Below are positions 14,342-23,499 of a DNA stretch of 64,000 nucleotides, one piece after another. The stretch lies in contig NZ_JBHUEM010000052.1 of NCBI RefSeq assembly GCF_042680805.1, positions 62,001-126,000 on the forward strand, given 5' to 3'. The stretch is from Bacillus_CJ salitolerans. Lineage in GTDB: Bacteria > Bacillota > Bacilli > Bacillales > SA4. The position numbers and the translations under genes are program-made. The notes below the pieces were generated by a model. That model saw only the letters and a program-made list of their open reading frames with translations. It did no database searches and was not told the DNA's origin. The first letter of the stretch is position 1. Every line of letters begins with the position of its first letter.

Positions 14342-16137
14342 TTACTTAACTATAAAACGAAATTACTTGCATTTAGAGCGAATTAGTTACCTGGGGCGGC
14401 AAATACTTATCTCCTATATCGTGCAAATGCTTACCTCGATTGTCAATTTACTTACCTGAAAGTCGAAATTACTTACCCCGTTTCACGATTTACTTACCTT
14501 TAAAACGAATTACTTACCTGTGCCGTGCAAATACTTACCCCGATTCACGATTTACTTACCTGTAAGCTGAAAATACTTACCTTTAAAATGAATTACTTAC
14601 CTGAAAGTCGAAATTACTTACCTCGTTTCACGATTTACTTACCTGTAAGCTGAAAATACTTACCTTTAAAATGAATTACTTACCTGTGCCGTGCAAATAC
14701 TTACCCCGATTCACGATTTACTTACCTGAAAGCTGAAATTACTTACCTTTAAAACGAATTACTTACCTGTGCCGTGCAAATACTTACCCCGATTCACGAT
14801 TTACTTACCTGAAAGCTGAATTTACTTACCTTTAAAATGAATTACTTACCTGAGAGTCGAAATTACTTACTCCGTCTCTCGATTTACTTACCTGTAAGCT
14901 GAATTTACTTACCTTTAAAAAATGAATTACTTACCTGAAAGTCGAAATTACTTACCCCGATTCACGATTTACTTACCTGTAAGCTGAAATTACTTACCTT
15001 TAAAACGAATTACTTACCTGTGCCGTGCAAATACTTACCCCGATTCACGATTTACTTACCTGTAAGCTGAATTTACTTACCTTTAAAATGAATTACTTAC
15101 CTGAAAGTCGAAATTACTTACCCCGATTCACGATTTACTTACCTGAAAGCTGAAATTACTTACCTTTAAAACGAATTACTTACCTGAAAGTCGAAATTAC
15201 TTACCCCGATTCACGATTTACTTACCTGAAAGCTGAAATTATTTACCTTTAAAACGAATTACTTACCTGAAAGTCGAAATTACTTACCCCGTTTCACGAT
15301 TTACTTACCTGTAAAGCTGAAATTACTTACCTTTAAAACGAATTACTTACCTGTGCCGTGCAAATACTTACCTCGTTTCACGATTTACTTACCTGTAAGC
15401 TGAATTTACTTACCTTTAAAACGAATTACTTACCTGTAAGTCGAATTTACTTACCCCGTTTCACGATTTACTTACCTTTAAAACGAATTACTTACCTGTG
15501 CCGTGCAAATACTTACCCCGATTCACGATTTACTTACCTGTAAGCTGAATTTACTTACCTTTAAAACGAATNNNNNNNNNNNNNNNNNNNNNNNNNNNNN
15601 NNNNNNNNNNNNNNNNNNNNNNNNNNNNNNNNNNNNNNNNNNNNNNNNNNNNNNNNNNNNNNNNNNNNNNNNNNNNNNNNNNNNAAAACGAATTACTTAC
15701 CTGTGCCGTGCAAATACTACCTCGTTTCTCGATTTACTTACCTGTAAGCTGAAATTACTTACCTTTAAAACGAATTACTTACCTGTGCCGTGCAAATACT
15801 TACCCCGATTCACGATTTACTTACCTGTAAGCTGAAATTACTTACCTCGTTTCACGATTTACTTACCTGTAAGTCGAAATTACTTACCCCGATTCACGAT
15901 TTACTTACCTGAAAGCTGAAATTACTTACCTTTAAAACGAATTACTTACCTGTAAGTCGAAATTACTTACCACGATTCACGATTTACTTACCTGAAAGCT
16001 GAAATTACTTACCTTTAAAACGAATTACTTACCAGGCTCGCCAATTTACTTACCTCGTTTCTCGAATTACTTACCTATGCCGTTCAAATACTTACCCCGC
16101 TTCCTGATTTACTTACCTCCACGGAACAAATACTTAA
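14342..16137. repeat. Array 1: ~80 units of 20-22 bp ending in ACTTACC
   Basis: Nearly 1.8 kb of tandem units, each with a 10-13-nt variable part followed by a constant (A/T)TTACTTACC. Only a handful of variable parts occur, and mostly in fixed order: TTTAAAACGA, then either TGTGCCGTGCA or TGAAAGTCGA, then CCGATTCACGA, then TGTAAGCTGA. This gives an 83-bp higher-order repeat. Units at both edges (14342-14440 and 16040-16137) are the most diverged, as in decaying tandem repeats. A scaffold gap lies inside. It falls between terC and a small + strand gene; nothing in it is coding. I do not recognise this element. Array 2 at 38.3 kb is its opposite-strand counterpart. Confidence 0.9.
15572..15684. 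other. Assembly gap inside array 1
   Basis: 113 unresolved bases (N), presumably where repeat units could not be assembled. The true copy number of the array is therefore unknown. Confidence 0.95.
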
Positions 16138-16285
16138 CCATTCACTTATCTCCACTACGATAACAAACACATTGTCTCGGTACATTTCCCGTGTCTATTC
16201 TCAAATTAAGACAAATACCCCTTTCGCCGCAGAAAAGGCGTTCATACAAATATAGAGAGAATAAAAATGGAGGAGGTAAAATAGA

Positions 16286-16549
16286 TTGTTTGCTCCCAGA
16301 CAAAACCCATTTGCTTATCGGAATCCACCTATACGACAGCCTTTTTTTACTCAGCCTAGAGGTCAGGTTCGCCCAGGAAGAAGAATGATAGGTCAACCGA
16401 ACCAGCCAAACAGCCTATTGTCTCATTTTAGAAATGAAGATGGCAAGTGGGACTTTCAAAAGATTGCGTCGACCGCATCACAAATGAGAGGGATGTATAA
16501 TCAAGTAGCAGGTTTTGTACCAATGATTACTCGTTTTCTTGGTAGGTAA
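16286..16549 (+). CDS. Small basic protein, possibly YppG-like
   Basis: 87 residues from a TTG start, selected because GGAGGAGG lies 9 nt upstream. The N-terminal half is rich in Pro, Arg, Gln and Asn (APRQNPFAYRNPPIRQPFF). The C-terminal half is helical (WDFQKIASTASQMRGMYNQV, then MITRFLGR). This polar head plus amphipathic tail resembles YppG/VrrA-like small proteins of spore-forming Bacillus, some of which are spore-associated. The match is by general pattern only. The Shine-Dalgarno and the terminator directly downstream support a real gene. Confidence 0.65.
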   Translation: MFAPRQNPFAYRNPPIRQPFFTQPRGQVRPGRRMIGQPNQPNSLLSHFRNEDGKWDFQKIASTASQMRGMYNQVAGFVPMITRFLGR

Positions 16550-16563
16550 AAGCACAGAAATAA

Positions 16564-16599
16564 AAGAAGCTGGTTCATTTCAAAATGAACCAGCTTCTT
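16564..16599. terminator. Bidirectional terminator (17-bp perfect stem)
   Basis: AAGAAGCTGGTTCATTT pairs perfectly with its complement across a 2-nt loop. It stands between two convergent genes and has T-rich flanks on both strands. Confidence 0.9.
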
Positions 16600-16612
16600 C
16601 TTAGAATATAAC

Positions 16613-17791
16613 TTACCTTGAAAACACTTCATATATCCCAAACTTCAAATACTCACCTTCGTCAGCTGCTAAAAGCTTCGGGTGGTCATAGCCAGCGCCG
16701 CTCCAGTGAATCTCTCTTAGCACTTTACGGGCATCTAATGCTGCTTCCTGGATCACTTGTTTAAAAAGCTCAGGTCGTAAATGGAACGAGCAGCTAGCGG
16801 TAATGAAAAATCCGCCTTCTTTCACAAGCTTTAAACCATTTAGGTTAATATCTTTATAGCCGCCCATTGCCTTTTTAACAGCATGAGCAGACTTGGCAAA
16901 GGCGGGTGGGTCGACAATGACGACATCCCATTCCTTCCCTTGTGAAACGGCATCACGAAGATAATCAAACGCATTGGCTACTACGTATTCAACGTTTGTA
17001 AAGCCATTTAACTCAGCATTACGCTTTGCTGTTTCAATCGCATGCTCGGAAATGTCGACCGCTGTGACATGCTTAGCGCCAAACGAACAGCCATTCAGCA
17101 TGAACGAACCCGTGTGGGTAAAACAATCAAGTAACGTCGTTTCTGGACCAATCAATGGTTTGATTGCTGCTCTATTTTCACGCTGATCGAAGAAAAAACC
17201 TGTCTTCTGTCCGTCTTTGATATCGACAATATATTTGACATCATTTTCTTCAATCACAATCTCAGTATCAGATTCACCATACCAAAACCCTTTTTCTTGC
17301 TGCATGCCTTCAAGCTCGCGAACATACACATCATTTCGTAAATAGATGGCCTTGGGTTCAAATACCTCTAGTAGACCTTTTAAAATCCACTCTCGTCTTA
17401 CCTCCATACCTAGTGCCATAATTTGTACAACGAGTACATCTTCATATTTATCCACAATCAGCCCAGGTAGAAAATCAGCTTCGCCATAAATAGCTCGGCA
17501 AGACCTAACGTCAGGAATTAATTTTTGACGTAGCTCCCAGGCTTTCCTAATTTTATTTACAAAGAATGCCTCATTTAGATCTTCCTGTGTATATGTAAGA
17601 ATTCGAACAATCATTTGAGAATTTGGGTTAATAAATCCTCTCCCTAAAAAATGCATTTGATGGTTGTAGACATCAACTGTATCCCCAGGGGAAAAATCTC
17701 CTTCAATACGAGCAACTTCACTCCTAAAAACCCAAGGATGACCTTGCTCTAACCGTTTTTTTCTTTTTCTCTCAAGTACCACTTTTGTCAT
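16613..17791 (-). CDS. rlmI: Class I SAM-dependent rRNA methyltransferase (RlmI-like)
   Basis: 392 residues from the ATG complementary to 17789-17791, preceded by GGAGTGA; an upstream start adds 29 unrelated residues. The N-terminus is a PUA-like domain (RLEQGHPWVFRSEVARIEG). The middle has TGFFFDQRENR, and the Rossmann fold follows with the SAM loop LLDCFTHTGSFMLNGC and the catalytic IVDPPAFAKS motif. RlmI methylates a 23S rRNA cytosine (m5C1962 in E. coli) in the cytoplasm, and the Bacillus homologue is YwbD. It lies alone, convergent with the small gene to its left. Activity on the same base is inferred from the family. Confidence 0.88.
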   Translation of the reverse strand: MTKVVLERKRKKRLEQGHPWVFRSEVARIEGDFSPGDTVDVYNHQMHFLGRGFINPNSQMIVRILTYTQEDLNEAFFVNKIRKAWELRQKLIPDVRSCRAIYGEADFLPGLIVDKYEDVLVVQIMALGMEVRREWILKGLLEVFEPKAIYLRNDVYVRELEGMQQEKGFWYGESDTEIVIEENDVKYIVDIKDGQKTGFFFDQRENRAAIKPLIGPETTLLDCFTHTGSFMLNGCSFGAKHVTAVDISEHAIETAKRNAELNGFTNVEYVVANAFDYLRDAVSQGKEWDVVIVDPPAFAKSAHAVKKAMGGYKDINLNGLKLVKEGGFFITASCSFHLRPELFKQVIQEAALDARKVLREIHWSGAGYDHPKLLAADEGEYLKFGIYEVFSR

Positions 17792-17937
17792 ATTTGCATC
17801 ACTCCGAAAATTGTCTCGCTTTTCATCATACAGAATGTCCTTCTGTAAAGCTAGTTTTTGTACAAGTAGTTTGTCCAACCTTACTAAAAATCAATATAAA
17901 ATAAATGGTCCCTATAGAAAGGGACCATTTACTAGTG

Positions 17938-18564
17938 CTACTGCAATTGAGTTTGATTCATGGTTGTAAAGCTACCAATCATTTGGTTCATGTCTTGCGC
18001 GGCTAATTGTGGTACTTGGTAGTAATGCTTTTTATTTTGGTAAAGGAAAATTTCATAAGCCATTTCAATAAAGTTTGGAATGCTATCTGCAAATACTCGG
18101 CGCAAGACAGGGTTGGTCGTTTCGAGTGAGGCAATCGTTAGCTGTGAAGCAGTTGCTTTCACGGCACATGCCATCATATTACAAATGCATTCATCATTAA
18201 TTTCGGTTGTTGCCATTGCTGGCTTCTTCGGTTTTGAAGGCTTTAACCCGTATACAACATCGTTGTCTTGGTTCATTTTATACTGTGAAGTAGGTTTGGA
18301 AGGATCTTGACCGCTACTAAACGCTTCCACCATCACGTTATATTCCCCAAGCATGAATTGTTGCTGACGAGAGAAGATACTTTTTAGCTCCTGATCTTGA
18401 ACCTGCTGACCTAATAGTAAATATTGATCAGATAAACTAATTAAACCAGATAAAACTTCATGTGCTTCAAACACCTCATGTCCGCCGTGTTTCATTTGCT
18501 GTTGCATTGTATTTGAAGGCATTATTGTACCAGTTGCCGTTTGGCCTTGAGTTTGTTGTTGCAT
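17938..18564 (-). CDS. CotF-like spore coat protein
   Basis: 208 residues from the ATG at 18562-18564, which has GGAGGG 6 nt upstream; an in-frame start 27 codons earlier has no ribosome site. The N-terminus is Gln-rich. The helical core (EVFEAHEVLSGLISLSDQY, then CICNMMACAVKATASQLT, then RRVFADSIPNFIEMAYEIF) is that of the CotF domain: a ferritin-like four-helix bundle found in Bacillus coat proteins. The C-terminus is again Gln/Asn-rich with Tyr pairs (KKHYYQVPQL). It should be made in the mother cell late in sporulation. No sigma-K promoter was verified. Confidence 0.85.
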   Translation of the reverse strand: MQQQTQGQTATGTIMPSNTMQQQMKHGGHEVFEAHEVLSGLISLSDQYLLLGQQVQDQELKSIFSRQQQFMLGEYNVMVEAFSSGQDPSKPTSQYKMNQDNDVVYGLKPSKPKKPAMATTEINDECICNMMACAVKATASQLTIASLETTNPVLRRVFADSIPNFIEMAYEIFLYQNKKHYYQVPQLAAQDMNQMIGSFTTMNQTQLQ

Positions 18565-18676
18565 CCGAATCCCTCCACCAAAATAATTTTGAACATGGCC
18601 CTTGCCATGCCCATCCATTATTTTGAGTAAAAAGAGATTTTTCATGCTTGGAAATTCTTTTTGTGTAATAACAAAA

Positions 18677-19228
18677 CTACATTTTTTCGACCTTTAACAA
18701 CTGCTCATTCAGTAGCCTCGCTTTTTGCAAGGCATCTACATCGTTTTTAATATCACCAGGTTTTCGTGCATGACCGATGACATAATCCTCGAAAGGCATG
18801 GAAACAAAATCAAAAATATACTGAAACTGCTGAATGAGTGGGAAGCCTTTGACACGAGGGTGATCACCTCCACAAAGTACAACCATTGCTTTCTTTTTAC
18901 TCATTTCAGCTTTAAAATCAAACCGTTTATCCCGTAGGCTTTGAGACCATCTATCCACAAAATTTTTCATATGTCCGCTCATCCCATACCAATAAATGGG
19001 GGTGGCGAAAATGAGTAAATCAGCTTCTAGAACACTCGTGATCATTTCATCATAATCATCATCGACAGGATCAAATCCATGCTCATCATGTCTTTGGTCA
19101 ATAATTGGACGTACGTTGAAGTCTCGGAGTTTAATCTCTTTATACGGAAGTCCCTTAACCACTAAGTTGGATAAGTATTCAGTATTTCCGTCTTCTCTGG
19201 AACTTCCTTGTAGTAGCACAATCGTCAT
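18677..19228 (-). CDS. NAD(P)H-dependent FMN reductase / flavodoxin-fold protein (YwqN-like)
   Basis: 183 residues from the second of two adjacent ATG codons, since GGAGAGG is only 3 nt from the first and 6 nt from the second. Motifs: the phosphate-binding loop LLQGSSREDGNTEYL for FMN, FATPIYWYGMSGHMKNFVDR (typical flavodoxin-like quinone or FMN reductase), and VVLCGGDHPRVKG. It is a cytoplasmic flavoprotein transferring electrons from NAD(P)H to FMN, quinones or nitro/azo compounds; the physiological substrate is unknown. Short monocistronic unit upstream of cotF and divergent from the protease gene. Confidence 0.85.
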   Translation of the reverse strand: MTIVLLQGSSREDGNTEYLSNLVVKGLPYKEIKLRDFNVRPIIDQRHDEHGFDPVDDDYDEMITSVLEADLLIFATPIYWYGMSGHMKNFVDRWSQSLRDKRFDFKAEMSKKKAMVVLCGGDHPRVKGFPLIQQFQYIFDFVSMPFEDYVIGHARKPGDIKNDVDALQKARLLNEQLLKVEKM

Positions 19229-19362
19229 CATAAACCTCTCCTTAAATAAACATACTTAATATAGGAGTACGCGTTATCTTGGAAAAATAAACCGTTTTTC
19301 TGTACAAAGCAAAAAGAAATGGAAATAATAAAGATAATTAGGTTACAAATAGGAGGTATAAT

Positions 19363-20196
19363 ATGGATCAAGAAAAGGACCGAGATCCAGAAAAGGACAA
19401 TCAGGAGTTCAAATATGATGATCCTGATTTTGATTGGGATGCCTATTTTACAGAAAATGATAAGGAATGGGAACAGGAAAAGCAAGTTCAAAAAAAACAA
19501 AAAACGAAAAAATTTAGAATGATTGGATGGATCATAGTAGTAGTTCTATTAATTAATGGATTGGCCATTTGGCCACAAATTATTAATCTACCTGCAATCG
19601 ACTTTTTAGCCACTTCAAGTCGATTGTCTCAGCAGGAGGACATAAAAGCTTACAAGCAATCTGTTGTCACCATTGACTGGGATGGTGTAAAAGGAACAGG
19701 ATTTAACATCGATTCATCAGGACTTATTATTACAAATGAACATGTGGTTGGACATGCTAACAAGGTAAATGTTCATTTTAAAGCAGGTCATTCATATGTT
19801 GGAACAGTGCTTGAAAAGTACCCTGAACTAGACATCGCGATTGTGGACATTGAAGCGGAAAACCTTCCTGTGCTTTCTCTTTCGTTTGAAAAACAATGGG
19901 AAGTAGGAGATGAGGTTAACTTTATTGGAAATCCGCTTGCCTTCACACAAATTGCGAATGAAGGTGAGATTGTCGGGGAAACTTCTTTACGAGATATGAA
20001 TGTTCCTTTAATGATGATTCAGGCACCGATTTATAAAGGAAATAGTGGAAGTCCTGTCATTAACAAAAAGGGGGAGGTCATCGGGGTTATATTTGCTACC
20101 CTTCGAAACCCGTCTATAGATACGAAGGAGATTGTTGGAGTTGCGACACCAACGGTATACATACAAGAGATATTAAAAAAGGTGACAGAGGAATAG
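19363..20196 (+). CDS. Membrane-anchored HtrA-like serine protease without PDZ domain
   Basis: 277 residues. A ~50-residue acidic and charged cytoplasmic head (DRDPEKDNQEFKYDD) precedes one membrane helix (WIIVVVLLINGLAIW, ~56-70), then an extracytoplasmic trypsin-like domain. The catalytic triad is His127 (ITNEHVVGH), Asp157 (ELDIAIVDIE) and Ser228 (YKGNSGSPV). Family members of B. subtilis (HtrA, HtrB, YyxA) carry a C-terminal PDZ domain of ~100 residues; here the chain stops right after the protease fold, so it is a short form. A role in handling misfolded secreted proteins is likely. AGGAGG precedes the ATG. The terminator overlaps its stop codon. Confidence 0.88.
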   Translation: MDQEKDRDPEKDNQEFKYDDPDFDWDAYFTENDKEWEQEKQVQKKQKTKKFRMIGWIIVVVLLINGLAIWPQIINLPAIDFLATSSRLSQQEDIKAYKQSVVTIDWDGVKGTGFNIDSSGLIITNEHVVGHANKVNVHFKAGHSYVGTVLEKYPELDIAIVDIEAENLPVLSLSFEKQWEVGDEVNFIGNPLAFTQIANEGEIVGETSLRDMNVPLMMIQAPIYKGNSGSPVINKKGEVIGVIFATLRNPSIDTKEIVGVATPTVYIQEILKKVTEE

Positions 20197-20207
20197 TCTG
20201 TCACCTT
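20179..20207. terminator. Terminator hairpin spanning both stop codons of convergent genes
   Basis: AAGGTGACAGA / TCTGTCACCTT pairs across a 7-nt loop that contains the protease stop. The right arm lies inside the last codons of the rluA-like gene, so the genes share a hairpin embedded in coding sequence. Confidence 0.85.
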
Positions 20208-21115
20208 AATTTCTTTTCATAAAGTTGTAATTCAGCGGGGAAAGGAGCAGTAATTTGAACATCTTCCTTCGTTATAGGATGAATAAACGATAAGTAAGCG
20301 GCATGGAGGGCTTGGTGTTGTATGTCTGTTGTTGGACCCCCATATAGTTTGTCACCCATAATGGGGTGTCCTAGATGACTTAAATGCACACGAATTTGAT
20401 GTGTTCTCCCAGTATCTAATTGAAGCTTAACCTTTGTCACATTAGATGCTTGAAACGTTTCTACTACCTCATAATGTGTGACTGCTGTTTGACCTGCCTT
20501 TGATACCCTTCTTCTTGTTGGGTGGTGTCGGTCCCGGCCAATTGGCTCTTTAACCGTTCCCCGTGTTTTTTTCATCAATCCACTTACATAAGCGATATAT
20601 GTTCGTTTAATTTCTCTATTTTCTAGCATTTGGTCAAGAAGGCTACTTGCCATCTGATGCTTCGCAAAAAGAATTGCTCCGCTCGTATCCCGATCTAGCC
20701 GATGGATATGTCTCACCTTGGCATGAATACCAGTTAGCATCCAATGAAAGGCAATCCCATTTGCTAATGTGCCTACTTGACTTGGTTCATTTGGATGTGT
20801 GTCCATGGATATAGGTTTACTCGCAACAAGTAAATGATCGTCTTCAAATAGAATGTCAATAGAAAGGTCTTGCGGTAGAACTCCAAACTCCTCGTCTATA
20901 AAGCATTTTATCATAAGCTGTTCAGTAGTCATGAGCTTCGTGCTCCACGGCTGATCTTTCCCATTTAACTTAATTCCTTTTTCCATTCGAAGACTATGTA
21001 ACAGCTTTTTAGGTATTTTCAGTTCCTCTTTTGCAATCTCTTCAATGGATCTATCTGCCCATGTTACTGGTGCTTGTATTTCAAGCCACTCCCCTTTTCG
21101 AGCCGTATGAATCAT
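20201..21115 (-). CDS. RluA-family pseudouridine synthase
   Basis: 304 residues. An S4-like N-terminal region (LKIPKKLLHSLRMEKGIKLN) precedes the catalytic domain with the catalytic Asp in HRLDRDTSGAILFAK, then GRTHQIRVHLSHLGHP and MGDKLYGG. These are the family's fixed motifs. The enzyme isomerises specific uridines of rRNA or tRNA to pseudouridine in the cytoplasm; which site cannot be told. Its ATG overlaps the stop of the upstream TauE-like gene (ATGA), so translation is probably coupled. Confidence 0.92.
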   Translation of the reverse strand: MIHTARKGEWLEIQAPVTWADRSIEEIAKEELKIPKKLLHSLRMEKGIKLNGKDQPWSTKLMTTEQLMIKCFIDEEFGVLPQDLSIDILFEDDHLLVASKPISMDTHPNEPSQVGTLANGIAFHWMLTGIHAKVRHIHRLDRDTSGAILFAKHQMASSLLDQMLENREIKRTYIAYVSGLMKKTRGTVKEPIGRDRHHPTRRRVSKAGQTAVTHYEVVETFQASNVTKVKLQLDTGRTHQIRVHLSHLGHPIMGDKLYGGPTTDIQHQALHAAYLSFIHPITKEDVQITAPFPAELQLYEKKLR

Positions 21116-21999
21116 GACATTTCCCCTTTTGTTTCATGCTTTTTGGTCTTGAAGAAATGAACCGTTCTAATTGTAAACATGACTAGCAAGAACACAATAT
21201 ATCCAAGAGATATGGCTAATCCCACATAGGCGAGTCCAATCATTTTTAATCCCATATTGAGGACTGTAAATGCATAGAGTATGCCAAGGAAACGTTTGAT
21301 CTCATCATCATGATAAAGCTTTGTAATGTAGGCCCCGATTTGACCACCAATAACAGATCCGATAATTAACGTAAGTCCAAGGACATAATCAATCTTCGTG
21401 CTTGTAGAATAGGTAATAAATCCTGCCGTAACGATAAACAATACGGCAAATAGACTAGTACCAACAGCCGTACGTGGAGGTAAGGACAAGAATGTAATGG
21501 AAAGGGGGACGATAATAAATCCTCCGCCAACACCAAGAGTCGTCGACACAAAGCCTGCAACAAATCCAATCAATAGTGGTGCCACCCAATTTATTCGACT
21601 GCCTCCTTGATTGGTGTCCTTAGGTACCTGTTTCTTTAGCATTGAGTAAGAAAAATAGCCGGCTAATAATATATACAATAAAGGGATTACAATGTCCTCC
21701 AGCTGCATTCTCTCTAGAAATAAGACAAGCGGATGGGCGACCTGAGTAGCAACAAGGCCAGCTCCTGCCATCATTAACCCCGTTTTAAATTGGATGTTTT
21801 TCATTCGAAAGTGGGCGACAATCCCTGAAAAGGATGTTCCAATTGTATAAAGTAAACTAGTAGCAATCGCAACGATCGGCGATAATCCCATTAACAACAA
21901 AATAGGTGTTAAAACAAACCCACCGCCAATACCGAAATAGCCTGATAAAATGCCGACACTTGCGCCTAAGATGATATATAGTACGTAATCCAAAGCCAA
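21112..21999 (-). CDS. TauE/SafE-family sulfite/anion exporter
   Basis: 295 residues with about eight membrane helices. The repeated TauE motifs GIGGGFVLTPILLLMG (first half) and LGVGGGFIIVPLSITFL (second half) identify the family, which moves sulfite, sulfoacetate or other organosulfur anions across the cytoplasmic membrane. No sulfur gene is adjacent, so the substrate is open. It precedes the rluA-like gene with a 4-bp overlap. Confidence 0.9.
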   Translation of the reverse strand: MALDYVLYIILGASVGILSGYFGIGGGFVLTPILLLMGLSPIVAIATSLLYTIGTSFSGIVAHFRMKNIQFKTGLMMAGAGLVATQVAHPLVLFLERMQLEDIVIPLLYILLAGYFSYSMLKKQVPKDTNQGGSRINWVAPLLIGFVAGFVSTTLGVGGGFIIVPLSITFLSLPPRTAVGTSLFAVLFIVTAGFITYSTSTKIDYVLGLTLIIGSVIGGQIGAYITKLYHDDEIKRFLGILYAFTVLNMGLKMIGLAYVGLAISLGYIVFLLVMFTIRTVHFFKTKKHETKGEMS

Positions 22000-22076
22000 T
22001 CTCCTCTCGAAAAATACTCTCTAATCATTCATTATGAAGAATGGAGGGAGACATTACAACTTTGATCCACAGAAAC

Positions 22077-22238
22077 TTAGAAATAAAACAACAGAAAAAA
22101 TGGCAATGTTAATACAAGCAACCCGATGAAATAGATAAATGGAGGAGCAAATGTATTACCATCTTTTCGAACCATTTGCCCAAAGGAAAAAGTATAATAA
22201 GAAATATACATACAAACGACAACCACTAAAAATGGCAT
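22077..22238 (-). CDS. Small two-helix protein in the ger operon (GerD-subunit type)
   Basis: 53 residues, MPFLVVVVCMYISYYTF...QMVRKDGNTFAPP...GLLVLTLPFFLLFYF: two membrane helices joined by a short polar loop. The ATG (complement of 22236-22238) comes 4 nt after the gerC stop, with AAGGA 8 nt upstream. It is therefore the fourth gene of the gerA-gerB-gerC operon. Small two-helix 'D' proteins encoded next to gerA-type operons have been reported in Bacillus species and modulate germinant-receptor function; this gene fits that description by size, topology and position. The assignment is inferred, not from sequence identity. Confidence 0.7.
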   Translation of the reverse strand: MPFLVVVVCMYISYYTFSFGQMVRKDGNTFAPPFIYFIGLLVLTLPFFLLFYF

Positions 22239-22242
22239 GTGA

Positions 22243-23499
22243 TCAATCCTTATCTCTTATCTCGTGTTCAGTGTGGGGACGTAACTTCTTACCAAAATCT
22301 CTTATGTTCACATCATACGTAAGTGATATGTGCGAGATTGGGTATTTCTCTCTCCAATTAAAATCTTCGAATTCTTTAATGGTTAGGAATTTTTTTCGTA
22401 CAGCTAATGCCCAGTAAAAGGGATCTCCTTTAATTTCCTCTTGGGATTTTTTAACTAAATTCATTCCTTTTCTCTCCAATTCAGATTCAATATGCTCCTT
22501 TAATAATCGCTGCTTTTCAATGTCCTCCACATAATTCACCATACTTGGAATTGAAAGGATTCTTACTTCCATATCTATCGTAACGTGTAATTTAGGTATG
22601 CTATCCTTTAAATCTACATCTATATCCGTACCTAATGTATACCCTTTAATCACAATACGGTGATCAGGATCAAGAGGATCTACATACGTAAAGATCATCT
22701 GTTCCGGATCTATATCTGGGCGAAACATAAGAGCAAACCTCGTTTCCTCACCGGTAAGAGTACTCACCATTTTTCCATCCTGAAAAACCGCAGCACCGAT
22801 TAATTGAATTTCTGTTCCACCTTCAATATCAACCTGCCCAGGTAAATATTCATCTTCATTTCCGGCTTTATTAGTTTTTGATCTTTCAGTAGTGGTGTAT
22901 GAAGCTAATATCCCGCCTTTATCCGCCTCGATACCATGGAAAAAGGTTTGCATCGTTGAATCTGGTACAAGCGCATTCTTTTTCCATCTTCTTTCCATGA
23001 AATCATAGAATTTGTGCGGACTTGCTTCCAAGGCAGATTGGCTTTTCCTTAAGTATTCAGCGGCCCTTTCCTTCGAAACCATTATCGTCATTTCTCCGCG
23101 AACTTGCCTTTCTCTTTGAATACTACTAACTAAATTAAGAAATTCATTTGACCGAGCAAGCTCTTCACCGATAATGATAGCCTTTGTATGATAATAATTT
23201 AATCTCCTTGTTTCTGACGTGTTAGCCAAATCTCGTGCTGATAAAATATCAGGAGCACGAATCGTGATGACAACGGCTTCTTCTTGTTCCTTTCCCTGTT
23301 CTTGAGTTCCACCTTGCTGTCCGGGGATAGGATTTGCTAGTTTAAATGTAACGTCGATTCCTTTTGCATCTTCTTCCTCTGGTAAGTCCATTCCTAGTGC
23401 AACAACGAATCCTTCTTCTTCTATTTCAATTTTGTCACCGCAGCCACTGAGCAAAATAAGTATAACAAAAAGTAAAGATAGGCTCGTCCATTGTTTCAT
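22243..23499 (-). CDS. Ger(x)C-family spore germination lipoprotein
   Basis: 418 residues with lipobox LLSGC. GerC-family blocks are visible: EEEGFVVALGMDLP, NYYHTKAIIIGEELA, QRERQVRGEMTIMVSKE and the C-terminal HIESELERKGMNLVKKSQE. GerC is the lipoprotein subunit of a germinant receptor in the inner spore membrane. It overlaps gerB by 4 bp. It is the third gene of a minus-strand operon with the small two-helix gene behind it. Confidence 0.92.
   Translation of the reverse strand: MKQWTSLSLLFVILILLSGCGDKIEIEEEGFVVALGMDLPEEEDAKGIDVTFKLANPIPGQQGGTQEQGKEQEEAVVITIRAPDILSARDLANTSETRRLNYYHTKAIIIGEELARSNEFLNLVSSIQRERQVRGEMTIMVSKERAAEYLRKSQSALEASPHKFYDFMERRWKKNALVPDSTMQTFFHGIEADKGGILASYTTTERSKTNKAGNEDEYLPGQVDIEGGTEIQLIGAAVFQDGKMVSTLTGEETRFALMFRPDIDPEQMIFTYVDPLDPDHRIVIKGYTLGTDIDVDLKDSIPKLHVTIDMEVRILSIPSMVNYVEDIEKQRLLKEHIESELERKGMNLVKKSQEEIKGDPFYWALAVRKKFLTIKEFEDFNWREKYPISHISLTYDVNIRDFGKKLRPHTEHEIRDKD

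Noticed and set aside
15358..15835. Open frames in array 1
   Set aside because: Repeat-derived, span an N gap, no ribosome site; peptide content is just the translated repeat.
14342..16137. CRISPR array
   Set aside because: The constant part is about 10 nt, the variable parts recur in fixed order, and no cas gene is present.
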